Below the pieces are notes generated by a model. The model had not been told where the DNA came from, did no database searches, and worked only from the letters and a program-made list of their open reading frames with translations. This document shows, in pieces, positions 16,730 through 25,845 of a stretch of 64,000 bases of DNA. How positions within the stretch are numbered: the first letter of the stretch is position 1; each line of letters starts with the position of its first letter. Origin of the DNA: Kitasatospora phosalacinea (lineage in GTDB: Bacteria > Actinomycetota > Actinomycetes > Streptomycetales > Streptomycetaceae); contig NZ_JNYE01000029.1 in NCBI RefSeq assembly GCF_000717185.1, positions 22,495 through 86,494 of the forward strand, in the 5' to 3' direction. A program made the translations under genes and the position numbers.

Positions 16730-16764
16730 GGCGGGCGGCCGGGTGTCGCACCCGGCCGCCCGCC
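16730..16764 (+). terminator. Hairpin terminator after the MFS exporter
   Basis: Perfect 16-bp stem from GGCGGGCGGCCGGGTG at 16730-16745 to 16749-16764, with a 3-base loop (TCG), 29 bases after the stop. No T-run. Confidence 0.85.
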
Positions 16765-16944
16765 CCCCGCCGTGGGACGCTGCTGTGCTGCACGCCGCCG
16801 GACCCCCCGGGCCTCCCGGAAAGTCGTGACGGGTCCCCCCGTTCGACGGCGGACGGTCGGGGCAAGCGGTGTGCGACAGGTGCCCGCACCGGAACCGCGG
16901 CGCGGGCACCCCCACGACCAGGAGCGGCGGGAACGGGGCATCGA

Positions 16945-17871
16945 ATGGGACGACACACCGGGCGGGAGCAGCGCCGCGCACTGCGGCCGGTCACCCTCAC
17001 CTCCTTCCTCGCCGTCGGCGCCGTCGGGGTGATGGCGGCCGCGGGCCTGCTCACCGTCCACCTGCAGGACGCCGGACGGCCCGGCAACGACAGCATCGCC
17101 CCGGCCCCCACCGCGGCCCTCCTCCCTTCCCCCACCCCCTCGCCCGGCGCCCCCGCCGCCGCCGCACTGCAGGACGGCCCCGCCACCGGCCCCACCCTGC
17201 AGGCCCCGCCCACCGCACCGCCGCCCGACGTCCCGCTCGGCGTCACCACCACCGCCCCCGACAACGCCGAATCCCGCCGGGTCGGCGCCCTGTTCTCCGG
17301 CCCGGTCGGCCCCGGCCACCACTTCTGCACCGCCAGCGTCATCGACAGCCCCGGCCGCAACCTGATCCTCACCGCCGCCCACTGCCTGTCCGGCGCGAAC
17401 GGCACCACCTTCGTCCCCGGCTACCGCAACGGCCAGGCCCCGTACGGAACCTGGCAGGTCACCGAGGTCCACACCGCGGACGGCTGGCGCACCGACCACG
17501 ACCCCGACGAGGACTTCGCGATCCTCACCGTCGCCCCCAACGCCGGCCGCCAGATCGAGGACGCCCTCGGCGGCAACCCCCTCGGCACCCACGCCGCCTG
17601 GACCGTCCGGGCCCGCCTCTACGGCTACCCCGCCCGCACCGAACTCCCCGTCGTCTGCACCAACGCCACCAGCCGCCAGGACACCTACCAGCGCCGCATC
17701 GACTGCCCCGCCTTCCCCGGCGGCACCAGCGGCGGCCCCTTCGTCGACGCCGCCACCGGCGAGGTCATCGGCGTCATCGGCGGCTACCAGCAGGGCGGCG
17801 CCACCGACGACACCTCCTACAGCGCCCTCTTCGACCACACCGTCGCCGAGCTCCTCGCCGACGCGAGCTGA
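16945..17871 (+). CDS. Exported trypsin-like serine protease
   Basis: Serine protease of the chymotrypsin fold (308 aa). It has a basic N-terminus and a hydrophobic signal or anchor at residues 16-40, then a Pro/Ala/Thr-rich linker (about 50-100), then the protease domain. Catalytic residues are H146 (TAAHC), D190 (DEDFAIL) and S262 (GGTSGGPF). C128/C147 and C238/C254 can form the two usual disulphides. The sequence is closer to the V8/glutamyl endopeptidase style than to mammalian trypsin. Whether it is released or stays membrane-anchored is open. The ATG has only a weak upstream purine run; the 244 bases before it hold the preceding terminator and nothing else I can name. Confidence 0.92.
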   Translation: MGRHTGREQRRALRPVTLTSFLAVGAVGVMAAAGLLTVHLQDAGRPGNDSIAPAPTAALLPSPTPSPGAPAAAALQDGPATGPTLQAPPTAPPPDVPLGVTTTAPDNAESRRVGALFSGPVGPGHHFCTASVIDSPGRNLILTAAHCLSGANGTTFVPGYRNGQAPYGTWQVTEVHTADGWRTDHDPDEDFAILTVAPNAGRQIEDALGGNPLGTHAAWTVRARLYGYPARTELPVVCTNATSRQDTYQRRIDCPAFPGGTSGGPFVDAATGEVIGVIGGYQQGGATDDTSYSALFDHTVAELLADAS

Positions 17872-17982
17872 GGCCACGGCCCGCCGGCCCGGGGACGAGC
17901 CGGTCCGGGCTGCGCAGCGGCCCCCGGACCCGCACCACCCGTGTGCCCGACGGGTCCCCGCGCCCGCCGCCCCACTGCGCCG

Positions 17983-18360
17983 TCAGCCTGCCGCCGGGGC
18001 GAACCCGCCGCGCGAACCGCCGTCCAGCAGGGCGGGCCAGTCGACCGGCCCGGCCAGCTCCGCGGCGTCGGGCAGCGAGACCACGAGCGCACCCCCGGCC
18101 CGCTCGACCTCGTCGCACCACTGGGCGACCCCGTCGGTGCCGAAGGACCCGCCGAGGGTCGGGAAGAGGCACCCCGCGTCGCCGGGCCCGTCCAGCACGC
18201 ACATCGTCAACCGGGCGAAGACCGACCACCCCGCCAGCCCGGGCACCGCCCCGTCCACCACCCGCAGCACCGGCAGCGCGTCGTGCACCGGCGCACCGCC
18301 CAGCAGCAGGATCGGGGCGGACGCCCCGGAGACCAGTCGGGCCTGTTCGGGAGAGATCAT
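17983..18360 (-). CDS. Uncharacterised 125-aa protein
   Basis: I do not recognise a named family. The protein reads ISPEQARLVSGASAPILLLGG, then PVLRVVDGAVPGLAGWSVFARLTMCVLDGPGDAGCLFPTLGGSFG in parts, and ends in a short alpha/beta segment with ALVVSLPDA. It has two cysteines around the central GDAGC and no signal peptide. Codon use is normal for the genome. The ATG at 18360 was chosen; an in-frame GTG lies at 18381. It converges with the serine protease gene, with 111 bases between the stops. Confidence 0.7.
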   Translation of the reverse strand: MISPEQARLVSGASAPILLLGGAPVHDALPVLRVVDGAVPGLAGWSVFARLTMCVLDGPGDAGCLFPTLGGSFGTDGVAQWCDEVERAGGALVVSLPDAAELAGPVDWPALLDGGSRGGFAPAAG

Positions 18361-18408
18361 CACCCCGGTACCCTGCCACACCCCGCGGCCCGCCCCGGAA
18401 CGCGGCAG

Positions 18409-18430
18409 GGGTCCGCCCCCCGGCGGACCC
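18409..18430 (-). terminator. Hairpin downstream of the 133-aa gene
   Basis: 9-bp stem GGGTCCGCC at 18409-18417 with 18422-18430, loop CCCC, just past the stop of the minus-strand gene at 18440. Confidence 0.5.
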
Positions 18431-18439
18431 GGGCCCCCG

Positions 18440-18841
18440 TCACCAGTCGCGCCACTCGTCCGTGATCTCGTAGCGGTCGATGCCGAGGCGCCCCGCGAGC
18501 GCCGGAACGTCGACGCCCCCGTCCACCAGCACCCGGTCGAGGTACTCGCAGAGCTGCTCCCGCTCGCCGGTCTCGTAGGCGGCCCCGTCGAACGACTCGT
18601 TGACGGCGTTCAGCGCGAGCACCACCCGCTCGACCACCGCCATGACCTGCTCGTCCGACGCCCCCGCCAGCCCCCGCACGTCGGTCTCGAACCCCTGGAG
18701 GACGGCATCCGTGGCGGTCAGCAGCGCCTCCGGGAAGAGCTCCGCCAGGAAGGCCTCCCCGGGCTCCATACGGCCCGCCGCCACCTCGCGCGCCTCCGCC
18801 GCCACGTCTTCGCGCCATGCGCTGGAAGGTCTGATCACCAT
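18440..18841 (-). CDS. Uncharacterised 133-aa acidic helical protein
   Basis: I do not recognise a family. The protein is predicted to be all helical and acidic: REDVAAEAREVAAG, FLAELFPEALLTATDAVLQGF, DEQVMAVVERVVLALNAVN and REQLCEYLDRVLVDGG. There is no signal peptide or catalytic motif. The ATG at 18841 precedes GTGATC, and no strong ribosome-binding site is seen. It is a single gene between tRNA-Arg and the 125-aa gene, all on the minus strand. The size and pattern resemble small cytoplasmic immunity-like or DUF proteins, but no function should be assigned. Confidence 0.72.
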   Translation of the reverse strand: MVIRPSSAWREDVAAEAREVAAGRMEPGEAFLAELFPEALLTATDAVLQGFETDVRGLAGASDEQVMAVVERVVLALNAVNESFDGAAYETGEREQLCEYLDRVLVDGGVDVPALAGRLGIDRYEITDEWRDW

Positions 18842-18888
18842 GCCCGGACCGTAGCGCCCGCCCCTGACACCCCCCCGGAACGCGGGAA

Positions 18889-18916
18889 AGGCCCAGATCC
18901 CGACGGATCTGAGCCT
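18889..18916 (-). terminator. Terminator of tRNA-Arg
   Basis: 12-bp stem (one T-G wobble): arms at 18889-18900 and 18905-18916, 4-base loop, followed on the minus strand by a short T-run (TTTCCC). It lies 25 bases past the tRNA 3' end. Confidence 0.8.
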
Positions 18917-18940
18917 CTGTCACACGCACTTCCTGCGAAG

Positions 18941-19012
18941 TGCCCCCGGTAGGATTCGAACCTACGCACCCGCCTCCGGAGGGCGGTGCTCTATCCCCTG
19001 AGCTACGGGGGC
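18941..19012 (-). tRNA. tRNA-Arg, anticodon CCG
   Basis: Full cloverleaf of 72 bases read from the minus strand: acceptor GCCCCCG/CGGGGGC with discriminator A, D-stem GCTC/GAGC, anticodon stem CCGCC/GGCGG with loop CTCCGGA (anticodon CCG, decoding CGG), a 4-base variable loop, and T-arm GTAGG-TTCGAAT-CCTAC. The 3' CCA is not encoded. CGG is a frequent arginine codon in this window. Confidence 0.97.
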
Positions 19013-19053
19013 CTGGGCTTGACCTCGCGGCGTCGCCCGGCCTGACGGGGAAA

Positions 19054-19085
19054 ACACTACCAGGGAAACTCCGTGCTCCGTGCAA
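19054..19085 (-). promoter_or_regulatory. Probable promoter of tRNA-Arg
   Basis: On the minus strand, TTGCAC (19085-19080) is followed by GGTAGT (19061-19056) at 18 bases, overlapping a TAGTGT. It lies about 45 bases before the tRNA. By-eye match. Confidence 0.4.
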
Positions 19086-19239
19086 GGGTTTCCGCGAGGC
19101 CCCGCCGACCCGTCCGCGGCCCGTCCGCCGACCCGTCCGACGACTCGGGCCGGGGCCGCCCCGACGGGCCGTCAGGGGGTGACCGGCAAGTAGCCGAAAG
19201 GCCGGACGCGGGGGGCGGGCCGCGGCTACCCTCGGTGAG

Positions 19240-19767
19240 GTGGCGGCGACGTCGGGGCGGGTCCTCGTGGTGGACGACAGCGAGGTGATCCGCCAACTGA
19301 TCAGGGTCAACCTGGAGCTGGAGGGCTTCGAGGTGGTGACCGCCGCCGACGGTGCCGAGTGCCTGGAGGTGGTTCGCCGGGTCGCGCCGGACGTGGTGAC
19401 CCTGGACGTGGTGATGCCCCGGCTGGACGGGCTGCGGACGGCGGCCCGGCTGCGGGCCGCGCGGGAGACCGCGCACCTGCCGATCGCGATCGTGAGCGCC
19501 TGCACGCCGGCCGACCTGGAGCGCGGGGAGTCGGTGGGGGTGGACGGCTACCTGGCCAAGCCCTTCGACCCGGCGGAGCTGGTCGCGCTGGTGCGGCGGC
19601 TGCGGGAGCGGTCGGCGGCCCGGCCCGCTCCGGCCGGGCGGCGCTTCGCCTACGACTTCGGCAGCCCGCTCCCGGAGGCCCCGCGGGGCGACCGGCAAAC
19701 CCCCGGTGATTCAGCCCTGAGCGAACGGTCGCAGGAACTCGTCCGGCCGGACGACCCGCGCCCGTGA
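19240..19767 (+). CDS. Single-domain response regulator
   Basis: CheY-like receiver (175 aa) without a DNA-binding output domain. The phosphorylation site is D56 (VVTLDVVMPRLDG), with acidic partners D12 and D13 (VVDDSE), the conserved S86 (VSACTP) and lysine K107 (YLAKPFD). After the domain (about residue 125) there is a Pro/Arg/Ser-rich tail with no recognised fold. It starts at GTG 19240 and lies 117 bases upstream of argS in the same direction. No histidine kinase is adjacent, so the partner is unknown. Confidence 0.93.
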   Translation: MAATSGRVLVVDDSEVIRQLIRVNLELEGFEVVTAADGAECLEVVRRVAPDVVTLDVVMPRLDGLRTAARLRAARETAHLPIAIVSACTPADLERGESVGVDGYLAKPFDPAELVALVRRLRERSAARPAPAGRRFAYDFGSPLPEAPRGDRQTPGDSALSERSQELVRPDDPRP

Positions 19768-19884
19768 GATGTGCCCGCCAGCACCGACGTCCGACGACAC
19801 GAAGCACGCCCGGAGGGGCGACGCGCGCCGCCGCGGGCAAACCGGGTGGCGGCCGGGTGCCCCCTCTCGCCTAGGCTTGGCACC

Positions 19885-21540
19885 GTGACACCCGCAGAAC
19901 TCTCCCAGGCAGTCCAGGCCGCAGTCCTCGCCGCCGCCCAGGCCGGCGAGCTGACCGTCGACGTGCCCGAGCACGTCACGGTCGAGCGGCCCAAGAACAG
20001 GGACCACGGCGACTACGCCACCAACGTGGCCCTCCAGCTCGCGAAGCCGGCCGGCAAGCCGCCGCGAGCCGTCGCGGAGGTCCTGGCCGCCCGCCTGCGA
20101 GGGATCACCGGCGTCGCGAAGGTCGACATCGCCGGTCCAGGCTTCCTGAACATCACGCTGGACGCCGCCACCCAGGGCGAGCTGGCGCGCACCATCGTCG
20201 AGGCCGGCGAGGCGTACGGCCGCAACGAGGCGCTCAAGGGCCTGAAGATCAACCTGGAGTTCGTCTCGGCGAACCCGACCGGCCCGATCCACATCGGCGG
20301 CGTCCGCTGGGCCGCGGTCGGCGACTCGCTGGCCCGGGTGCTGAAGGCGACCGGCGCCGAGGTGTCGACCGAGTACTACCTGAACGACGCGGGCGTGCAG
20401 ATCACCAAGTTCGCCACGTCGCTCCGGGCCGCCGCCAACGGGCAGCCCGCCCCCGAGGACGGCTACGTCGGCGAGTACATCTCCGACATCGCCAAGGCCG
20501 TCACCGACGGCGTCCCCGGCCTGCTCGACCTGCCCGCGGACGAGCAGCTCCGGGTGTTCCGCACCGAGGGCCTCAAGCTGATGGTCGCCGAGATCCAGCG
20601 CTCGATGGCCGAGTTCGGCGTGCACTTCGACACCTGGTTCTCCGAGCAGACGCTGCACGACTCCGGCGCCGTCGAGAAGGCCATCGAGCGGCTGCGCGAG
20701 CAGGGCCACGTCTTCGACCGGGACGGCGCGATCTGGCTGCGCACCACCGACTTCGGCGACGACAAGGACCGCGTCCTGATCAAGGCCGACGGCGAGACCA
20801 CCTACTTCGCCGCCGACGCCGCCTACTACCTGAGCAAGCGGGACCGCGGCGCGGAGGTCTCGGTCTACATGCTCGGCGCGGACCACCACGGCTACGTCAA
20901 CCGGCTGAAGGCCATCGCGGCCTGCGCGGGCGACGACATGGACCGCAACATCGAGGTGATGATCGGCCAGTTCGTGAAGATGCTGCGCGACGGCAAGGAG
21001 GTCCGGCTCTCCAAGCGCGCGGGCAACATCATCACGATCGACGACGTGGTCGACTGGATCGGCGTGGACGCGGCCCGCTACATGCTGGTGCGGCAGTCCA
21101 CCGACTCCACCATCACCATCGACATCGACGTGGTCACCAGCCAGACCGCCGAGAACCCGGTCTTCTACGTGCAGTACGCGCACGCCCGGATGTGCTCCGT
21201 GCAGCGCAACGCCGCGGAGAAGGGCATCGCCCGCAGCGCGGACTTCGCGCCGGAGCTGCTGAGCACCGAGTGGGAGAACGACCTGCTCGGCCAGCTCGGC
21301 GAGTTCCCGCGGGTGCTGGCCAAGGCCGGCGAGCTGCGCGAGCCGCACCACGTGGCCACGTACCTGGAGAAACTGGCCCGCGCCTACCACCGCTTCTACG
21401 ACAACTGCCAGATCCTGCCGAAGGGCGACGAGGAGGTCACCGACCTCACGCACGCCCGCCTCTGGCTGGCCGACGCCACGCGAACGACGCTGGCCAACGG
21501 CCTCCACCTGCTCGGCGTCTCGGCGCCCGAGCGGATGTAA
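19885..21540 (+). CDS. argS: Arginyl-tRNA synthetase
   Basis: Class I aminoacyl-tRNA synthetase (551 aa) charging tRNA-Arg. The N-terminal additional domain ([16 protein letters not shown]) is followed by [11 protein letters not shown] (HIGH motif as HIGG), the catalytic domain with MLGADHHGY, the KMSKS-equivalent RLSKRAGN, and the C-terminal anticodon-binding helical domain ending VSAPERM. The start at GTG 19885 follows the domain boundary; a longer in-frame reading to 19771 lacks conserved sequence. It is first in a run argS-lysA-hom-thrC. Confidence 0.97.
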   Translation: MTPAELSQAVQAAVLAAAQAGELTVDVPEHVTVERPKNRDHGDYATNVALQLAKPAGKPPRAVAEVLAARLRGITGVAKVDIAGPGFLNITLDAATQGELARTIVEAGEAYGRNEALKGLKINLEFVSANPTGPIHIGGVRWAAVGDSLARVLKATGAEVSTEYYLNDAGVQITKFATSLRAAANGQPAPEDGYVGEYISDIAKAVTDGVPGLLDLPADEQLRVFRTEGLKLMVAEIQRSMAEFGVHFDTWFSEQTLHDSGAVEKAIERLREQGHVFDRDGAIWLRTTDFGDDKDRVLIKADGETTYFAADAAYYLSKRDRGAEVSVYMLGADHHGYVNRLKAIAACAGDDMDRNIEVMIGQFVKMLRDGKEVRLSKRAGNIITIDDVVDWIGVDAARYMLVRQSTDSTITIDIDVVTSQTAENPVFYVQYAHARMCSVQRNAAEKGIARSADFAPELLSTEWENDLLGQLGEFPRVLAKAGELREPHHVATYLEKLARAYHRFYDNCQILPKGDEEVTDLTHARLWLADATRTTLANGLHLLGVSAPERM

Positions 21541-21571
21541 AGCACCAGACCCCCGAAGCGCAGCACAGCAG

Positions 21572-21609
21572 GGGGCGGCGACCGGTCGACGGCGACCGGT
21601 GGCCGCCCC
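21572..21609 (+). terminator. Strong hairpin between argS and lysA
   Basis: GGGGCGGC (21572-21579) pairs with 21602-21609 and ACCGGTC (21581-21587) with 21594-21600, separated by one mismatch, with a 6-base loop. It ends 28 bases before the lysA start, so it could be a terminator, an attenuator or a processing site. No leader peptide was found. Confidence 0.5.
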
Positions 21610-21637
21610 TCGCCATAGGTCGAGGAAAGTTTCGAAG

Positions 21638-23029
21638 ATGAGTCGTTCCGCCCACCCCGCCGGCCCCCGTCACGGCGACGTGCTGCCCGAGGGCCACTAC
21701 CAGGCCCCGCCGGCCGACCTGAACGCCCTGGACCCCAAGGTCTGGTCGCGCACCGTCGGCCGCGACGCCGAGGGCGTCGTCACCGTCGGCGGCGTCGACG
21801 TGCGCACCCTGGCGGCCGAGTTCGGCACCCCCGCGTACGTGATGGACGAGGCCGACTTCCGCGCCCGGGCCCGGGCCTGGCGGGAGGCCTTCGGCGACAG
21901 CGCCGACGTGTACTACGCGGGCAAGGCGTTCCTGTCCAAGGCCGTGGTGCGCTGGCTGCACGAGGAGGGCCTGAACGTCGACGTGTGCTCCTCGGGCGAG
22001 CTGCACGTGGCGCTGGCGGCCGGGATGCCGGGGGAGCGGATCGCGCTGCACGGCAACAACAAGTCGGTGCAGGAGCTGGAGCAGGCCGTGAAGGCCGGGG
22101 TCGGCCACGTCGTGGTCGACTCCTTCCAGGAGATCGCCCGCCTGGCGGAGGTCGCCGGGGCGCAGGGCGTCCGGCAGCCGGTGCTGATCCGGGTCACCGT
22201 CGGCGTCGAGGCGCACACCCACGAGTTCATCGCCACCGCGCACGAGGACCAGAAGTTCGGCCTCTCGCTCTCCGGCGGCCTGGCCGCCGAGGCGGTCCGC
22301 CGGGTGCTCGCCGAGCCCTCCCTGGAGCTGCGCGGCATCCACTCGCACATCGGCTCGCAGATCTTCGACTTCGCCGGTTTCGAGGTCGCCGCCCGCCGGG
22401 TGGTGGGCCTGCTGGCCGAGGTCCGCGACGAGCACGGCGTCGAGCTGCCGGAGGTCGACCTGGGCGGCGGCCTGGGCATCGCCTACACCGCCGAGGACGA
22501 CCCGCGCGAGCCCGCCGAGATCGCCGCCTCGCTCAGCGAGATCGTCCGACGCGAGTGCGCCGCCGCCGAGTTGACGCCGCCCCGGATCTCGGTCGAGCCC
22601 GGCCGGGCGATCGTCGGCCCGACCGCGTTCACGCTGTACGAGGTCGGCACCGTCAAGGCGCTGGAGGGCCTGCGCACCTACGTCAGCGTGGACGGCGGCA
22701 TGTCCGACAACATCCGCACCGCGCTGTACGACGCCGAGTACTCGGTGGCGCTGGTCTCCCGCACCAGCGAGGCCGGGCCGATGCTGGTCCGGGTGGTCGG
22801 CAAGCACTGCGAGTCCGGCGACATCGTGGTCAAGGACGCCTTCCTGCCCGCCGACCTGGCCCCCGGCGACCTGATCGCGGTGCCCGCGACCGGCGCCTAC
22901 TGCCGCTCGATGGCGAGCAACTACAACCACGCCCTCAAGCCCCCCGTGCTGGCCGTCGCGGACGGATCGGCCCGGGTGATCGTCCGCCGCGAGACGGAGG
23001 AGGATCTCCTGCGGCTCGATATCGGCTGA
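21638..23029 (+). CDS. lysA: Diaminopimelate decarboxylase
   Basis: PLP enzyme (463 aa) that decarboxylates meso-diaminopimelate to L-lysine, the last step of lysine synthesis. It has the fold-type III alanine-racemase-like barrel with the PLP lysine K96 (YYAGKAF), HGNNKS, GLSLSGG, the glycine loop [10 protein letters not shown], and the active-site GKHCESGD in the C-terminal domain. An N-terminal extension of about 45 residues is common in actinobacteria. ATG 21638 has GAGGAAAG about 10 bases upstream. It lies between argS and hom. Confidence 0.97.
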   Translation: MSRSAHPAGPRHGDVLPEGHYQAPPADLNALDPKVWSRTVGRDAEGVVTVGGVDVRTLAAEFGTPAYVMDEADFRARARAWREAFGDSADVYYAGKAFLSKAVVRWLHEEGLNVDVCSSGELHVALAAGMPGERIALHGNNKSVQELEQAVKAGVGHVVVDSFQEIARLAEVAGAQGVRQPVLIRVTVGVEAHTHEFIATAHEDQKFGLSLSGGLAAEAVRRVLAEPSLELRGIHSHIGSQIFDFAGFEVAARRVVGLLAEVRDEHGVELPEVDLGGGLGIAYTAEDDPREPAEIAASLSEIVRRECAAAELTPPRISVEPGRAIVGPTAFTLYEVGTVKALEGLRTYVSVDGGMSDNIRTALYDAEYSVALVSRTSEAGPMLVRVVGKHCESGDIVVKDAFLPADLAPGDLIAVPATGAYCRSMASNYNHALKPPVLAVADGSARVIVRRETEEDLLRLDIG

Positions 23030-23164
23030 CGAAATTTTCGTCTCAGAACGTGGACCAGCCGTAGATCTGTGCGGAAAGTCCCGGAGACTGGTGACGACAG
23101 ACAAGCCCCCGGGGGCGACGGAACACCCCGGCGGGGACCGAAGAATGCAGAGCGGAGTCGGATG

Positions 23165-24454
23165 ATGCGTACGCGCCCGCTGAAGGTGGCGTTGCTGGGC
23201 TGTGGTGTGGTGGGCTCCGAGGTGGCGCGCATCATGACGACGACGGCCGACGACCTCGCCGCGCGCATCGGCGCCCCGGTCGAGCTCGCGGGCATCGCGG
23301 TCCGGCGGGCCGGCCGCTCCCGCCCGGGGGTGCCCGACCACCTGCTCACCACCGACGCCGAGACCCTGGTCAGCCGGGACGACGTCGACGTGGTGGTCGA
23401 GGTCGTGGGCGGCATCGAACCGTCCAAGTCGCTGATCCTGAAAGCCTTCGCGGGCGGCGCCTCGGTCGTCTCCGCCAACAAGGCGCTGCTCGCCAAGGAC
23501 GGCGCCGAGCTGCACGAGGCGGCCGCCGCGGCCGGCGTCGACCTCTACTACGAGGCCGCCGTCGCCGGGGCGATCCCGCTGCTGCGGCCGCTGCGCGAGT
23601 CGCTGGCGGGCGACAAGGTGAACCGGGTGCTGGGCATCGTCAACGGCACCACCAACTTCATCCTCGACAAGATGGACTCCACCGGCGCCGGGTACTCCGA
23701 GGCGCTGGAGGAGGCCACCGCGCTGGGCTACGCCGAGGCCGACCCGACCGCCGACGTGGAGGGCTTCGACGCCGCCGCCAAGGCCGCCATCCTGGCCGGG
23801 ATCGCCTTCCACACCAAGGTCACCGCCGCGGACGTCTACCGCGAGGGCATCACCGAGGTCACCGCCGCCGACATCGCCTCCGCCAAGCAGATGGGCTGCG
23901 TGGTCAAGCTGCTGGCGATCTGCGAGCGCGCCGCCGACGGCGCCTCGGTCACCGCCCGGGTCCACCCGGCGATGATCCCGCTCAGCCACCCGCTGGCCTC
24001 GGTCCGCGAGGCGTACAACGCGGTCTTCGTGGAGGCCGAGGCGGCCGGCCGGCTGATGTTCTACGGCCCCGGCGCGGGCGGCTCGCCGACCGCCTCCGCG
24101 GTCCTCGGCGACCTGGTCGCGGTCTGCCGCAACAAGCTGGTCGGCACCACCGGCCCGGGCGACTCGGTGTACGCGGCGCTGCCCGCCAAGCCGATGGACG
24201 AGGTGGTCACCCGCTACCACGTCAGCCTGGACGTGGACGACCGCGCGGGCGTGCTCGCCCAGGTCGCCTCGGTCTTCGCCGAGCACGGCGTGTCCATCGA
24301 CACCGTCCGCCAGCAGGGCCGCGACGGCGACGCCGCGCTCGTCGTGGTGACCCACCGCGCCACCGACGCCGCCCTGTCGGCGACGGTCGACAAGCTCCGC
24401 GCACTGGACAGCGTGCGCGACGTGGCCAGCATCATGCGGGTCGAAGGGGAATAA
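23165..24454 (+). CDS. hom: Homoserine dehydrogenase
   Basis: NAD(P)-dependent enzyme (429 aa) converting aspartate semialdehyde to homoserine, the branch to threonine and methionine. The Rossmann motif is LLGCGVVGSEVAR, the catalytic region is KVNRVLGIVNGTTNFIL and ATALGYAEADPTADVEGFDAAAK, and there is a C-terminal ACT domain (YHVSLDVDDRAGVLAQVASVF), which gives threonine feedback control in the family. Two ATG codons are adjacent; the second (23165) sits 7 bases from GGAG and is preferred over 23162. It is followed after 9 bases by thrC. Confidence 0.97.
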   Translation: MRTRPLKVALLGCGVVGSEVARIMTTTADDLAARIGAPVELAGIAVRRAGRSRPGVPDHLLTTDAETLVSRDDVDVVVEVVGGIEPSKSLILKAFAGGASVVSANKALLAKDGAELHEAAAAAGVDLYYEAAVAGAIPLLRPLRESLAGDKVNRVLGIVNGTTNFILDKMDSTGAGYSEALEEATALGYAEADPTADVEGFDAAAKAAILAGIAFHTKVTAADVYREGITEVTAADIASAKQMGCVVKLLAICERAADGASVTARVHPAMIPLSHPLASVREAYNAVFVEAEAAGRLMFYGPGAGGSPTASAVLGDLVAVCRNKLVGTTGPGDSVYAALPAKPMDEVVTRYHVSLDVDDRAGVLAQVASVFAEHGVSIDTVRQQGRDGDAALVVVTHRATDAALSATVDKLRALDSVRDVASIMRVEGE

Positions 24455-24463
24455 GGAAAGCCA

Positions 24464-25552
24464 ATGAACGCCGTGATTGCCCGAGGCAGCCACACCCACC
24501 AGTGGCGCGGCCTCATCGAGGAGTACCGCGACCGCCTCCCGGTCTCCGACTCCACCCCCGTGGTGACCCTGCTGGAGGGCGGCACGCCGCTCGTCCCCGC
24601 CCAGGTGCTCTCCGAGCGCACCGGCTGCGACGTCTACCTCAAGGTCGAGGGCGCCAACCCGACCGGCTCCTTCAAGGACCGCGGGATGACCATGGCCATC
24701 TCCAAGGCCAAGGAGGACGGCGCCCAGGCCGTCATCTGCGCGTCCACCGGCAACACCTCGGCCTCCGCCGCCGCCTACGCGGTGCGGGCCGGGATGGTCT
24801 CCGCCGTGCTCGTCCCGCAGGGCAAGATCGCGCTCGGCAAGATGGGCCAGGCGCTGGTGCACGGCGCCAAGATCCTCCAGGTCGACGGCAACTTCGACGA
24901 CTGCCTGACGCTGGCCCGCGAGCTCTCCGAGAAGTACCCGGTGGCGCTGGTCAACTCGGTCAACCCGGTGCGCATCGAGGGCCAGAAGACCGCCGCCTTC
25001 GAGATCGTCGACATGCTCGGCGACGCCCCGGACGTCCACGTCCTCCCGGTCGGCAACGCGGGCAACATCACCGCCTACTGGAAGGGCTACCGCGAGTACG
25101 CGGCGGACGGCCTGGCCACCCGCACCCCCCGGATGTGGGGCTTCCAGGCGTCCGGCTCGGCCCCGATCGTGGACGGCGCCCCGGTGCTCAAGCCGCAGAC
25201 CATCGCCACCGCGATCCGGATCGGCAACCCGGCCTCCTGGGACTACGCGCTCGCCGCCCGGGACGACTCCGGCGGCCTCATCGACAAGGTGACGGACCGC
25301 CAGATCCTGGCCGCCTACCGCCTGCTGGCCGCGCAGGAGGGCGTCTTCGTGGAGCCCGCCTCCGCCGCCTCGGTGGCCGGCCTGCTGGCCAAGGCCGAGG
25401 CCGGCCTGGTCGACCCCGGGCAGCGGATCGTCTGCACCGTCACCGGCAACGGCCTCAAGGACCCGGACTGGGCGGTGGCCGGCGCGCCGCAGCCCCAGGT
25501 CGTCCCGATCGACCCGGAGACGGCCGCCCGCCGCCTCGGCCTGCTCGACTGA
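24464..25552 (+). CDS. thrC: Threonine synthase
   Basis: PLP enzyme (362 aa) that converts O-phosphohomoserine to threonine. The Schiff-base lysine is K71 in PTGSFKDRG, preceded by [10 protein letters not shown]. The PLP phosphate-binding loop is [16 protein letters not shown]. The length is that of the short actinobacterial form without the plant-type SAM domain. It has a good ribosome-binding site (AAGGAAAG) and nearly abuts hom, so the two are one operon. A strong terminator follows, separating it from thrB. Confidence 0.97.
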   Translation: MNAVIARGSHTHQWRGLIEEYRDRLPVSDSTPVVTLLEGGTPLVPAQVLSERTGCDVYLKVEGANPTGSFKDRGMTMAISKAKEDGAQAVICASTGNTSASAAAYAVRAGMVSAVLVPQGKIALGKMGQALVHGAKILQVDGNFDDCLTLARELSEKYPVALVNSVNPVRIEGQKTAAFEIVDMLGDAPDVHVLPVGNAGNITAYWKGYREYAADGLATRTPRMWGFQASGSAPIVDGAPVLKPQTIATAIRIGNPASWDYALAARDDSGGLIDKVTDRQILAAYRLLAAQEGVFVEPASAASVAGLLAKAEAGLVDPGQRIVCTVTGNGLKDPDWAVAGAPQPQVVPIDPETAARRLGLLD

Positions 25553-25576
25553 CGCCGCTCGACCGAGCGTCGACCC

Positions 25577-25613
25577 GGCGAGCGGCCGGCCCCCTCCGGG
25601 CCGGCCGCTCGCC
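25577..25613 (+). terminator. Strong terminator between thrC and thrB
   Basis: Perfect 16-bp stem: GGCGAGCGGCCGGCCC at 25577-25592 with 25598-25613, 5-base loop, beginning 25 bases after the thrC stop. The rest of the 293-base gap to thrB shows no gene. Confidence 0.85.
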
Positions 25614-25845
25614 GCCGCTTTCCGGTCAACCCACCGGCGCTTTTCCGCTGCTTGCAGCAACACGGAAGATCGAAGCCGAGCGGGGTGTACCGCTCCGGAA
25701 CCTCTCTTCGATACGCTTGACCCCGGCGGGCCGCGCCGTGCTGCGCGCCCCTTCCGAGACCCCGCCGTCCGTACCGCCGCAGGCCCCGTCGTCCGGATGG
25801 ATCCGGGCCTGAGATCCCCCACCTTTTCAGGAGTGTGTCCACCGC

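Noticed and set aside
21446..25822. Minus-strand open frame of 1458 codons across lysA, hom and thrC
   Set aside because: It lies opposite three well-conserved enzymes and has no start signal or domain of its own.
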